From the NCBI GenBank assembly GCA_014529385.2, contig CM043958.1, positions 154,820,293 through 154,884,292 on the forward strand: a stretch of DNA of 64,000 bases, given 5' to 3'. Positions 21,801-32,319 of this stretch are shown here, piece after piece. Source of the DNA: Adiantum capillus-veneris (lineage: Eukaryota; Streptophyta; Polypodiopsida; Polypodiales; Pteridaceae). Below the pieces are notes generated by a model that saw nothing but the letters and a program-made list of their open reading frames with translations, made no database searches and was not told where the DNA came from. The stretch's first letter is position 1. Each line of letters starts with the position of its first letter. Position numbers and translations under genes: made by a program.

Positions 21801-22726
21801 ATCGCACGACGACGAAGCCGGGCCTAGTAGTAGGCCTACAGAGGAGAGTCTTCAATTGCCAGCATAGTAGCAGATGGCCGATCAATCCCTTGTGGGTTTT
21901 CCATTATTCAATTAAGTCTTTAAATAGTTTAAGTTCTTTTATAAGTTAGCATTGCATACGTAAGAAGTAAGTAAGCATTTGGAAAGAATAATTGACCAAA
22001 AATGAAAGGTAACTTCCAATGTGCATTTGTTTATAATATAGGAAAGAATTGTTTGGATTAAAATTGGTTGAATTAGAAAAGATATGATTGATCATCCTTA
22101 AGACAGTTTGTCTCAAGACACCTCCGACTCCTTGGTATAAATTGATGATAAGGATGGCTTTCTAGCCATGGATAAGTCGGTTACCCCCATGAACGATGAG
22201 TTTCTACTCCGTGTCATGTCTTGATGTTTCTACATAAGTTAGGATACTGTTTTTATCCTACGGGAGCCGCCCGGTTGTATGGGCAACTGGTTTGGTGTAT
22301 GGGCATCCGGAACCTTGGGTGGGGGTTTATCCACTCCGGATTATGAATAAGGAATGGGTGCCGTTTTTTTCACCCTTAGGTGGTCTTGAGACAAGAAGAG
22401 TACTAGTCATGGTTATTATGGACAATGTTTTGATTGACAGTACCCTGTCTTAAGTTTAAAGATGTCTGTTTGCTAAAAGAATGTTTTCAATACTGTTTTC
22501 AAGGGCTGGTTTAATAAAATCCTGTTATGAAGGATAAAAGGAATCATTATTTTAATTGTGATAAGAACGTGGTAGTAATTAAATAACAAAAGAATCATGT
22601 GTGAGTGCGGGGTGGTAAGTGGGGATTGACTAAGGTTGTCAATCATGGACGGGTGGAGCTGATTAGTCAGGTAACTATCCATCCATGCGCACTAAAACGT
22701 TTAGAAAACTTCTTCACTTGGAAGAG
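18859..22726 (+). repeat. 3' LTR of the chromovirus derivative, 3'-truncated
   Basis: It matches the 5' LTR from tgtaagg to the shared ten bases cttggaagag (22717-22726, counterpart 16956-16965). The 5' LTR continues for 299 more bases, whereas here LINE ORF2 resumes at once. The tandem array is present at about 19812-21187, with a 46-bp local duplication at about 20040-20110 and a shortened unit near 20310. A TATA box lies at 19323. Confidence 0.8.
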
Positions 22727-23229
22727 ACAATGATGCATAAGAAGAATTGGTCTAGCCCCCTTAACAAGGTATGGAAAAAACAATGGCTTGAGGAAAGGTG
22801 GGAGCAAGTAATGGAGAACATTTGGAAGCCAAAGATTCTGCAGCACATGAAGGTATTCTTATGGAAGGTAATTTGAGGTGCTCTTCCGACGGGGTTGAAG
22901 ATTCAGGAAAGAGGGATTGGGTTAGATCGATGCTTGGGGTGCAGGTTAGCTAGTGAAGATCTTACCCACCTCTTCATGGATTGCCCAACTATCAAAGGCC
23001 TCGCAAGGAAGATATGCAAGTGGGTCCAAAGAACATGGAAAATTGGGTTTTACAAAACTGATCTTTTCCTTGGAGGGAAGAATTCAAGTGGCCCTACCAT
23101 CCTCATCAGCACTCAAATCGTCAGTACTTCTTCCTACATAATGTATGGCAGACAAGGAACCGACGTGTGTTTAAAGGAGGTCTTGAGGTGGCAAGCTTCG
23201 CAAAAATTATACAAGAAAGCAAAGTGCTA
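22727..23229 (+). pseudogene. LINE ORF2 C-terminal zinc-binding region
   Basis: Beyond the insertion the LINE frame resumes with NIWKPKILQHMKVFLWKVI and, after a TGA, RCLGCRLASEDLTHLFMDCP, the CxxC...HxxxxC signature of the zf-RVT region that follows plant LINE reverse transcriptase. The remainder to 23229 is a short C-terminal tail. It proves that this and the 9.9-13.1 kb part are one element. Confidence 0.85.
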
Positions 23230-23534
23230 ATATGAATGCTCGGGTGCAAGCAACAATCGGAGGATTGGCCTAGGACTACTTGTGCCTTGCTGTTAGCAGA
23301 GGGCATGCCTAGGACGGGGAAAATTTTGGCTATTAAAAGTTCTCAGAAGAACATGATAATGAACCTTATGTATCATGGATAAGTTGGTTGGGCTGGCTGC
23401 CCTGTTAGCCGATGTAACTTGGGGCCCTGGATGATGTCATGGCTCAACACGAGCATGACAAGACCTTGTAACTATTTGGGTTGATTAATATAATTCACTC
23501 ACAATTGTGAGTTTTGCTATGTTTTTTTAAAAAA
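23230..23534 (+). other. LINE 3' untranslated tail and A-run
   Basis: The tail includes the segment shared with 1-119 and 1772-1811, a small inverted pair actcacaa/ttgtgagt, then a T-run and an A-run. The 17-bp target duplication follows at 23535-23551. Confidence 0.8.
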
Positions 23535-23551
23535 AAGTAGTATATGCAATG

Positions 23552-24825
23552 AAAATACAAGCAATTACCAACAACTCCACACGTACCAACAACAAGTTAC
23601 CAAGGGATTACGTTTACCTTAATATTATTTTGGAACCATGCACTAGCTTTCAATACATGCCCTACAGATGCATGAAGTGAAGCTTGCACAAATTGGTCCT
23701 ATTAAAAGTTGCATACACAAGGAGTTTGGAAAATGACCTTGGGTAGGGGTTTAAACTTGCAAATTTTTGCTTTAAGGAAGTCAAAGTTCGTTTTGTGTTG
23801 CAAATCCATATGGAAACTAGAATCTTGGGTCATTTTCATTCACTTAGAGGTTTTCTACTCCAAAAAATTAATGACCTGCTCTAACCATAATAGCCAAAGT
23901 CACATGAAAGCTCTTAAAGTTCTTTGAGGAGAAAACCAAAAGAGAAAATTTTAAATTGGATTGCATACAAGAGGATGAGAAACTCCAAAGGGATTCACCA
24001 ATTTTGTGCAAGATTTTGCCCGAAAGCAACTATTTCGCCTAAAGTGGTTGTAGCGATCCCAACACTGTTTATTATCATCCTATTTATGTAAACCCTATTA
24101 TTTGGATCAAACAATCTTAAGAAGCTTCATGAATTTTTACGTAAATTTACTATGTTTACAAAACCCTAAACTAGGCAATTGTGGACCATTTTTAAACCGC
24201 ATTTGGCCTAGTTTTTCAACCCATCATGATAAATAGCTCATTTGAGTCATTTTGAGGTTCCAAAGTTGAAAACTAGTTGCATCAAGAGCTTGAGAGAATT
24301 TGGAACACCAAGGAGCTCATAGCTTACATATCCTTGCAAGAGTTTCACTCTATTAATATCTTTTAATATCTTTTGACTCCCACATGTCCCCTTATGCAAT
24401 TGAACCAATGGATTTGCTCATATTTTCAATGTTTAATGTCTTTTCTACGTAGCTCGTCAGCATATTTTCAATGTTTAATGTCTTTTCTACGTAGCTCCCA
24501 CATGTCCCCTTAATGCAATGTTTAATGGATTTGCTCATATTTTCAATGTTTAATGGATTTGCTCATATTTTCAATGTTTAATGTCTTTTCTACGTAGCTC
24601 CCACATGTCCCCTTATGCAATTGAACCAATGGATTTGCTCATATTTTCAATGTTTAATGTCCTTTCTTGCTTAATGAATGTGTCGTGTCTTTTGAATCTC
24701 CATTTTTCTACTTAGTTTGTGTAAAATAGAAGGTGTAGATTAGAGATCAACATTGTGGTATTTTCTTATGAACACACAATGTCTCCTCTTGCGCTCAAGA
24801 AGAAGCTACATCTCTTTCTGTCTAA
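23552..24825. other. Interval without a recognised gene
   Basis: This continues the sequence interrupted at 7623. It holds scattered short frames without recognisable motifs and a local tandem repeat at 24376-24665. Confidence 0.45.
24376..24665. repeat. Shuffled tandem repeat
   Basis: The phrases cccacatgtcccctta, atttgctcatattttcaatg and tttaatgtcttttctacgta recur three to five times in different combinations. This suggests repeated slippage or unequal exchange. Confidence 0.8.
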
Positions 24826-25020
24826 ATTGAGTACAGCTGCATTGGGCCCTTAATGGATTTGAAATCCCTAAAGGTAAGGACCCTACCAATGGAGAATCTG
24901 CTAGAAAATCATAAGTTATCCCTAACACATCAGCTCCATTACAACCTATTTTGATAAATGAGGTCTAAGCAGATTCAGAGAACCTAGCTATGCATGGCAC
25001 TAGGGGGTATAGAGCATGTG
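24826..25020 (+). mobile_element. LINE fragment, left part
   Basis: The end of this stretch (agaacctagct ... agggggta ... agagcatgtgt) matches 49770-49815 in a second LINE copy, where the sequence runs on without a break into atcatcaaggctct. Here it is cut at 25021 by a TIR element and resumes at 33124. It would be the ORF2 region between reverse transcriptase and the zinc-binding end; it is too decayed to read. Confidence 0.5.
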
Positions 25021-25563
25021 TTAACACTAGAATGGTAACATGACACTTTTATGTCCTTGGACACTTTTGTGTCTTGTAAAGTGACCATTTTGCTTGAATT
25101 ATCTGAAGAGTATGAAAATGGATTTCTAGGTGCTATATATCCACAAAGTTGCCTTATGAGCTCAAAAAAACTTGACTTTTTTTTTGGAGTATCGATTTCA
25201 CCACTAAATTTACTCTTGCACAACATCTTTGAACCTAAACTATGTGAAAAAACGGGTTCTGTTTTTGGCTTTTTTTTCAACTTTTTGCAACTATACCACT
25301 CTAAACTTCATATTTGTGAGGTTTAGATTGCTAGAGGATAAGCCTTCATAGTTCTCAACATGTTTTAATGCTTGTAGGGAGAGCTAAGTGTTAAAATTGA
25401 AAGTTATGACCAACTTACAAGAATTGCATAATCCTGTTTTTGGGCAAAATTAGCACTTTTATGATTTTTTTGGCGGCTTTCTTGAGATCCAAATTCAATT
25501 TTGATCGTGTAAGTGTAATGTATAACATAAAGCGAATCTTCCTTGAGTTTTGGGGGACCTAAT

Positions 25564-25778
25564 TTTTGGGGTGTAGGCCAGGTGGCCGTGGGAAACCGCC
25601 CCTGTTTATACTTTCACCTAAATGAATATAGAGAGAGAAAGGGAGAGAGTTGACCACTCTCTCACTTTCCTCTCCACTAACCCAAACTCCCTGTTGTGCA
25701 CTGTGCTTCATCCCCTTACCCATTCTCTTCTTCCCTTCTCTTGCACACACTCGGTACACGCACTACACACGCTCTACA
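25564..25778 (+). repeat. 5' LTR of the copia element
   Basis: 215 bp, ending gctctaca. The second base of the canonical TG is mutated to T here; the 3' copy keeps TGTTGGGG. Confidence 0.92.
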
Positions 25779-25780
25779 AT

Positions 25781-25792
25781 TGGTATCAGAGC
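25781..25792 (+). promoter_or_regulatory. Primer-binding site of the copia element
   Basis: TGGTATCAGAGC, two bases after the 5' LTR, complementary to initiator tRNA-Met. Confidence 0.92.
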
Positions 25793-27930
25793 TCAAGGCA
25801 CCGGTCTTGAGCCCGGGCTACCCGACGCGTGAAGCAACCCTGAGAAAAGGAGAAAGCAAGGCCAAAGCAAGCAGCAGGTCCGTGAGTTGAAGAGCAGGCA
25901 GTTGGCATCTCAGAAATTGAGCATCAAGGCCTTGAATCGGGCTTAACCCGTGAGCAACAAGGGAACACAGCCAAAGAATTGAAATGAGAAGCAAGCATTG
26001 CAGTCGACAAAGGCTTGGACCATCCGAGAAGCACCGAGTTTCTTAGCAGGTGAATCGGCAGCAACAAATAAGCCAAGAGCTTGAAATTGAGCCTATTGGG
26101 GGAAATCGAGAATCGGCTCTGCAGATAGTAAGCAAGGCAGATTCGAGCAGTCCATTGAACCTAGGCTTGGAAGGCTTGGGCAAGGGAGCAAGGTGCTTGC
26201 AAACTCGAGAGCACAGAGGCAAATCATTCTCAAGCAAGCATGGAAAGAGTGCAGCAGAGCCTTTTGAAGGCTGCGAGGCACACACACACATACTGTCAAA
26301 ATCAACACACAGAGGTCACCCACTGCTTAGCCAGGCTTCTGTCCCTCACTAGCTCTCGACCTACAGAAGTCCGTGGCTGCCTATGGTTGCACGACCTTGT
26401 GTTGAGGCTAACACACACACACACACACACACACACTCACTGTGTGTGTGCTTGGCAACGCTGGCACAATCAGTACCCACCAGTAAAATATTGAATTTTT
26501 CTTTAAGCCTTAAAACTTCTTTTTTGTGTGTGCAAGGGCTCATTCCCACACGGAGCCCTCGATAAAACCCCATTTTGATGCTCCGACCCCCGACTCCTTG
26601 ACCGGCACACACACATGCCCCAAAAACAAGCGTGAGAGAGAGAGCTTGAGCGAGACAGACACATTGTGCTCGGCTACAGGTGCGGGCGAGTAAGCCCTGC
26701 ATTATTTGGCATCAGTCCGATCTCGGCGTCCTTCTCCGCTTCGAGCGTAGGCGTTCACGGCTACTCGGCTAGCCACTTCCGCTCGGCGGCGAAAGGCGAC
26801 ATCGACATCGACACCGCTCATGCGCACCGGCTCGACACTGCTCATTACGGCGGATCTCCGACATCCGACACAGACATCGACACTGCTCGACGGTGGAAGG
26901 CGACATCGACATCCGACATCTCGCGATCGACGATCGTGCTTGCGACATGCACGGGTGAGGTACCTTTGTCATAGAGGAGTGACACCCGACATCAGTAGCG
27001 AGCGCACCGATCGCCTTGTACGACACAGTTTACGGATACGACACCTTTGGCGGCTATTCGACTAGCATATATCTGCCCGACGGTAGAAATCGGCACATAG
27101 CGACACCGACACGCAAGTTACAGGTTACAGGGGTTTTTTTTCAGCCCATTCACTCACAGATTCTCCACATTACCAGACATAGCGCTTTCACAGGCAATTT
27201 GGCAGTCATTTTGATAGTAGATTCTTTGCGGACACATGCGTTGACAGATGCATTTTGTTGTGAGCACACATAGTGCTACTGAGCTCTTTTGAGAGCAGAT
27301 ATCCCCACAGGGATCACTTTCACTACATACAGCAGTTCTTGGCGCCTATTTGAGCACGGTTTTACTCATGTACGTTGAGTTGCGAACACTGCCCACTGTA
27401 CTACGTGTGGAGTCATTTTTGGCTATTTTGGCAGTTTTTCCCATCCGTTTCTGAGACTCGGACCGGAAGATCCCTTTCTGAGACTATGGCTAGTCCATTT
27501 TTGTGTCTGCATTAGCCTTTGGAGGGTCGATAGCATGAGGTTTTCTTTGAGCTGGGGTGTGCTTGAATGTTGAGACAGTTTCGGTGATACACGTAGTTGG
27601 TGTTCCTCTTTACGGTACCCTCGCCATAGGATATGTATCTGGACGGTTATTTATGCTTTTGACGCCGAGTTGGCACTCACATAGCAGTGGTTTTGTGCAG
27701 CAGATGCCCAATTAGTGCAGTTGGCACATTTATATGCATTTTGAGTTGAGTTTTGACTCCTCATACAAAGGAGACTCTGCCAGATTTCCTTCCCGCGAGT
27801 CATGACTTTCATTGTTGGCACTTTTGAGTCTATTTCGGTTGAGATTTTACTCCCGATACAAAGGTTACTCTGCCCAAATTTCTACAGCTTCTCACCATAG
27901 TTTGGCACCTCTCAAACCCTCTTATCAGCG
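25793..27930 (+). other. Long leader of the copia element
   Basis: This 2.1-kb leader is far longer than the few hundred bases usual for copia elements. It contains a (CA)13 tract at 26411-26436 and a GC-rich part at about 26660-27110 with recurring cgacatcgacat words. Frames of up to 113 residues across it overlap on both strands and show no motif. It could include acquired sequence. Confidence 0.6.
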
Positions 27931-28488
27931 ATGGCTTCTTCTTCAGAAAAGGAGGAGTATTTCATTCGGAAGTTTGATGGTAGCAACTTCACCATGTGGA
28001 AAGAGCGCATGAAAGATGTTTCGATAAACAAAGGCCTCTTAGAACTGTTGAAAGAGCGCGCAGAGGATGATGATTATACACAAGCTCAATGGGATCTTTT
28101 GGATGCAAAAGCCATGGCTACGATACGTCTACATCTAGCCGAGTCAGTCTTCTTCACTATTATAGGGAAGAAAACAACCAAGGAACTTTGGGATAGCTTA
28201 TGTTCAGCATGGGAGAGCAAAAGTGCATCCAACAAAGTTTTTCTCATGAAAAAGCTTATGAAGCTTAACATGAAAGAAGGTAGCACAGTTTCCGGTCACT
28301 TAAATGAGTTCAACTCCTTGTTTAGTCAGCTGACATCTCAGGGCTTTAAGGAGTTTGACGATGAACTCAAGTCTATCTTCTTGTTATGCTCTCTACCCAG
28401 TTCATGGGATATCTTTTGCACAACCATTAGCAATTCAGCTCATAATGGCAAGTTAGAGTTCAATGCTGTCAGATGTGTTGCTCACTGA
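27931..28488 (+). pseudogene. Copia gag
   Basis: The start ATG opens 185 residues with FDGSNFTMWKERMKD and KELWDSLCSAW, the pattern of the UBN2-type gag capsid domain of Tnt1-like elements. Gag forms the particle that houses element RNA. The frame then shifts near 28480; the zinc knuckle CYYCHKKGHYKK follows at about 28660 in another frame, with the third cysteine region degraded. Confidence 0.9.
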
Positions 28489-28653
28489 AGAGATTCGTCG
28501 TAAATCTCTCGATAATGCTAGTCATGGAGATGCATATATGGCTGGCAGTTCAACAAAGGCAAGAGGCCGTGACAGGAACAAAATAAAAAAGCAAAAGTAG
28601 AGAGCGAAATCCTCGTAGTCCTAGCAGACACAGGAACCAAAGTAGAGACCGCA

Positions 28654-29496
28654 ATGCCAGAAATGTTGAGTGTTACTATTGCCACAAGAAGGGTCATTAC
28701 AAAAAAGGATTGTTGCGGTTTCCTAAGAGATCAGAAAAATATGCAAAAGGATAATTCTGGCAAAGGCAAAAGTACAGTAAAGATTGAGGAGCTCAATATT
28801 GTTGAGTCTCCCGTTCCTACCACTACAGTAGAGGACGCTCCTCCTCTAGTGATGCTCATTATGCCCACAAAGATTCATGCCGAGGTGACAGCAGATGCCT
28901 CAGATGTTCTCATTTTCACTTCAGATCTCACTCCAGATGCTTTGGTTGCACAGGATGAGGGTTATGCACAGAATTGGATCCTTGATTCTGGTGCAAGTTT
29001 TCATGTCACACCGCATAGAGAGTGGTTTTCCTCTTATGCATCCATGCATGGAATAGTCAAGCTTGGTGATTCCTATGAGCTTGACATTATTGGCATTGGT
29101 GATGTGAAACTTCAGATGCATAATGGCACTACTTTTGTGCTGCAGAATGTCAGACATGTGCCCAAGCTTACGAAAATCTTGCTTTCTATAGGGCAATTGG
29201 ATGATCTTGGCTACACTACAGTTTTTGGTAATCGTTCTTGGATGATCCGCAAGAACAACCTTATCATGATGAAAGGTAATAAAAATGGATCCCTGTACTC
29301 TTTGTTTTTTTTGAGTGTCGACGAACACTCTATCTATGTTACCGAGCTGCCATCTCCTGAGTTGTGGCATAGCTGGCTAGGGCATATCAGCCAAAAGGGA
29401 ATGAAAACACTTCAGCGTTTTGGCTACTTACCTGTGTTAGATTACATGGACTTTCAATTGTGTGAGCATTGTCTATATGGAAAACAGACTAGATAA
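28654..29496 (+). pseudogene. Copia protease and integrase zinc region
   Basis: WILDSGASFHVTPHREWF near 28976 carries the catalytic DSG triad of the aspartic protease that cuts the polyprotein. The end of the segment, LWHSWLGHISQKG ... CEHCLYGKQ, is the HHCC zinc-binding start of integrase. A frame break at about 29490 separates it from the integrase core. Confidence 0.9.
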
Positions 29497-29507
29497 CATC
29501 TTCGTCA

Positions 29508-30662
29508 TTGAATAAGAAACTAGGCGAACCTCTAGACTTGGTGCACATTGATTTGTGTGGTCCAATGCCACATAAAACTCTAGGGGGGGCGAACTACTTT
29601 CTCACGTTGATAGATGATTCTACCAGAAAGGTGTGGGTGTATCTCCTTAAGCGTAAGGAAGAAGTCCTTTCGACATTCCAAAAATTCCTTGCCATGGTTG
29701 AGAACCAATCAGGAACAAAGCTCAAAGCTTTTCACACGGACAATGGTGGAGAATACGTCTCCACAGAGTTCAAGGATTTTTGCAATAGAAGAGGCATTCG
29801 GCGGCAGTTTAATGCTCCATACACACCTACACAAAATGGGATAGCTGAAAGAATGAATCGTACGATTCAAGAGCGAGTTGTCTCTATGATTTCTATGGCA
29901 AAGCTTACTCCAAAGTTTTGGGGGGAAGCTGTTCTGACAGCAGTGCACATCATCAACAACAGGTCACCTAGTTCTCCTTTGAATTTCAAAATTCCAGAGG
30001 AATTATGGACTGGAAAAAGGCCAAGCTATGAGCATTTACATGTATTTGAATGTGAGGCATATGCACATGTGCCCAAAGAACTTCGTCGAAATTTAGATCC
30101 CAGATCACACAAATGCAGTTTTATTGGCTATGGTGCAAACAGAGAGATGGGATATCTTCTCTGGCACCCAGAATCAAACAAAGTCATTCGTAGCTCACAT
30201 GTGATTTTCAATGAATCAAAAATGCACAAGAAGCCCATCAAATATGTTGAGTACAGACGTGTTCGTTTTGAGGATGTAGCCTCAGAACCAACTCAGTTCA
30301 GTAGTGTTGCACCTACTCCTCAAGTGCAAGATACTACTATTGCTCCGAAGAGAGCAGAGTCCAGCAGTCAGGCACTGAGACGCTCTGAGAGAGTATCACG
30401 TGTGCCTGAGCGGTTTGAGCCGGGTATACACCACATTTTGGTCACTGACAGTGGAGAGCCAACCTGCTACAAAGAAGCTATACAAATGGATGATAGCGTT
30501 AAGTGGGAGCAGGCTATGCAATCAGAATATAATTCGATTGTGGCTAATGACATATGGATTTGGTTGAATTACCAAAAGGCAAAAATGCTTTACCTTGTAA
30601 ATGGGTATACAAGAAGAAGTATACAATGGAAGATCCCAAGCCTAGAAACAGGGCTCGTCTAG
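29508..30662 (+). pseudogene. Copia integrase core
   Basis: The three acidic residues of the catalytic core are visible in context: LVHIDLCGPM, FHTDNGGEYVS and TQNGIAERMNRT. The plant copia block FECEAYAHVPKELRRNLDP and FIGYGANREMGY follows. The enzyme inserts the cDNA. The frame is open from 29508 to about 30560, where it shifts into the reverse transcriptase frame. Confidence 0.92.
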
Positions 30663-31343
30663 TTACCAAGGGTTTCAAGCAGCAAAAAGGTGTGGATTTT
30701 GATGAGATTTTCTCTCCAGTGTATCTTGACTACACTTCGCACCGTGCTTGGCTTGGTTTCTATTCAGGACATGGAACTTGTCCAAATGGATGTGAACACA
30801 ACATTTCTTCACGGGGATCTAGATGAAGATGTCTACATGAAACAACCAGAGGGATTCGTATGTGAAACCCAAAAACCAACGAGGACAGAATTGGTTTGTA
30901 GACTTAAAAAGGCACTCTATGGCTTCAAGCAAGGCTCAAGGCAATGGTATCAAAAATTCAACAAATTCATGCAGTCTCAGGGTTACATAAGAAGTCAAGA
31001 CGATCATTGCTTATACACAAAAAGATTGAACGATGGTTCTTGAATCATCTTGATCTTGTATGTAGATGATATGCTTATCGCAGGCAAATCAATTGATGAG
31101 ATCAATCAATTGAAAAAGATGCTAAGCACTCAGTTTTCCATAAAAGATTTGGGAGATGCCAATCACTTTCTTGGTATGCACATCAAGAGAGACAGACAAC
31201 GTGGAATTCTTGAATTATCTCAAGAAAAGTACATTCACAAAGTCTTGCAACGTTTTAGTATGCAGGGGGGGAAGTCATTAAGTACCCCAATGCAAGCATA
31301 CTCCAAACTTAGCAAGGAAGACTCTCCCAAGACAGTGGGCTGA
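30554..31343 (+). pseudogene. Copia reverse transcriptase
   Basis: Blocks in order are CKWVYKKKY, ARLVTKGFKQQKGVDFDE, QMDVNTTFLHGDLDEDVYM, KKALYGFKQGSRQWY and ILYVDDMLIAG with the catalytic YVDD at about 31060. There is one frame shift at about 30745 and a TGA at 31041 immediately before the YVDD block. The first block lies in the frame that begins at 30554, after integrase. Confidence 0.92.
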
Positions 31344-31353
31344 GAAAGAGAAA

Positions 31354-32016
31354 ATGGCGAAAGTACCATATTCTTCAGCAGTTGGCAGTTTGATGTACGC
31401 TATGGTAGCCACAAGACCAGACATTGCACATGCAATGGGAGTGGTTAGTAGGTACATGGCAAACCCTGGCAAGAAGCATTGGGAAGCAGTGAAGAAAATC
31501 CTCAGATATTTGAAAGGTACAGCTAGCAAGTGTTTACGCTTTGGAAACAGTGATGCATCTATTGTAGGTTACACGGATGCGGATTATACGGGTTGCGTGG
31601 ATCGTAGAAGATCCACATCTGGCTATGTGTTCATGTTTGCTGGAGCAACTATCTCTTGGAGATCGTGTCTCCAAGATTGCATGTCTTCATCTACCATTGA
31701 GGCAGAATATGTTGTTGTGTCTGACGCCAGCAAGAAAGCCATATGGTTGGCTCGTCTAGTGGGAGATTTGGGCATTCAGGAGGTTCCAGTACTACATTGT
31801 GATAGTCAAAGTGCCATTGCTTTGGCAAAGAATCCAGTGTTTCACTCAAAGTCGAAACACATAGAGGTCAGATACCATGTCATACGAGATGCATTGGCTG
31901 GCAAGCGTATCGAGCTTGTCAAGGTTCACACTGACAACAACCCCGCAGATTCTTTCACAAAGAGCCTAGTCTCGGAGCGATTTACACATTGTATAGAACT
32001 TATGGGTGTAGGATGA
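31354..32016 (+). pseudogene. Copia RNase H
   Basis: VGSLMYAMVATRPDIAHA leads into the RNase H domain with GYTDADYTGC, SSTIEAEYV and HCDSQSAIALA, which hold the catalytic acidic residues, and the terminal HTDNNPADSFTK. The open frame of 220 residues ends at 32016, 84 bp before the 3' LTR. A frame break just upstream (TGA at 31341) separates it from reverse transcriptase. Confidence 0.92.
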
Positions 32017-32099
32017 AGCCTCGGCAATGCTTCATCAACTTTGTATAGACTAACTATACTAATGCCACTATTGGCCACCGTGACCTTCTAGTGGGAGGT

Positions 32100-32314
32100 T
32101 GTTGGGGTGTAGGCTAGGTGGCCGTGGGAAACCGCCCCGGTTTATACTTTCACCTAAATGAATATAGGGATAGAAAGGGAGAGAGTTGACCACTATCTTA
32201 CTTTCCTCTCCACTAACCCAAACTCCCTGTTGTGCATTGTGCTTCATCCCCTTCCCCATTCTCTTCTTCCCTTCTCTTGCACACACTCGGTACACACACT
32301 AAATGCGCTCTACA
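32100..32314 (+). repeat. 3' LTR of the copia element
   Basis: 215 bp, TGTTGGGG to CTCTACA, preceded by the purine tract gtgggaggt (32091-32099) and followed by CTAAT. Confidence 0.93.
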
Positions 32315-32319
32315 CTAAT

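Larger units (their letters stand above)
13086..22726 (+). mobile_element. Chromovirus-derived non-autonomous LTR element with giant LTRs
   Basis: The element starts TGTAAGG in LINE ORF2 and carries two very long direct repeats, 13086-17264 and 18859-22726, around an internal region of only 1594 bp. The internal region keeps an initiator-Met primer site, an orphan frame and, at its 3' end, the tail of a chromodomain. This identifies it as a deletion derivative of a chromodomain Ty3/gypsy element, probably of the Del/Tekay group, known for long LTRs. It lacks protease, reverse transcriptase, RNase H and the integrase core. Target duplication is ttgga or cttgga. The last 299 bp of the 3' LTR are missing. 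Confidence 0.8.
7624..23534 (+). mobile_element. L1-type LINE of about 6.3 kb, split by a nested chromovirus derivative
   Basis: The element runs from just after the 5' target duplication to the A-run at 23529-23536. The nested LTR element occupies 13086-22726, leaving about 5.46 kb and 0.81 kb of LINE. Parts in order are: a long 5' leader with two CA microsatellites, ORF1 (8987-9883), ORF2 with AP-type endonuclease and reverse transcriptase, the C-terminal zinc-binding region beyond the insertion, and a 3' untranslated tail. ORF2 carries only a few stops and frame breaks, so the copy is not very old. Its tail family also appears at 1-119. Confidence 0.85.
25564..32314 (+). mobile_element. 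Ty1/copia retrotransposon, nearly complete, Tork/Tnt1-like
   Basis: The element is 6751 bp long with two 215-bp LTRs, target duplication CTAAT on both sides (25559-25563, 32315-32319), initiator-Met primer site and purine tract. Coding order is gag, protease, integrase, reverse transcriptase, RNase H, which is diagnostic for copia. By my alignment the LTRs differ at 13 of 215 positions. The frame is broken by a few shifts and stops, so the copy is dead but fairly recent. An untranslated leader of more than 2 kb precedes gag. Confidence 0.93.

Noticed and set aside
26660-27110. Open frames in the GC-rich leader of the copia element
   Set aside because: Frames on both strands overlap, none exceeds about 115 residues, and no motif is visible. 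High GC lowers stop frequency by itself.
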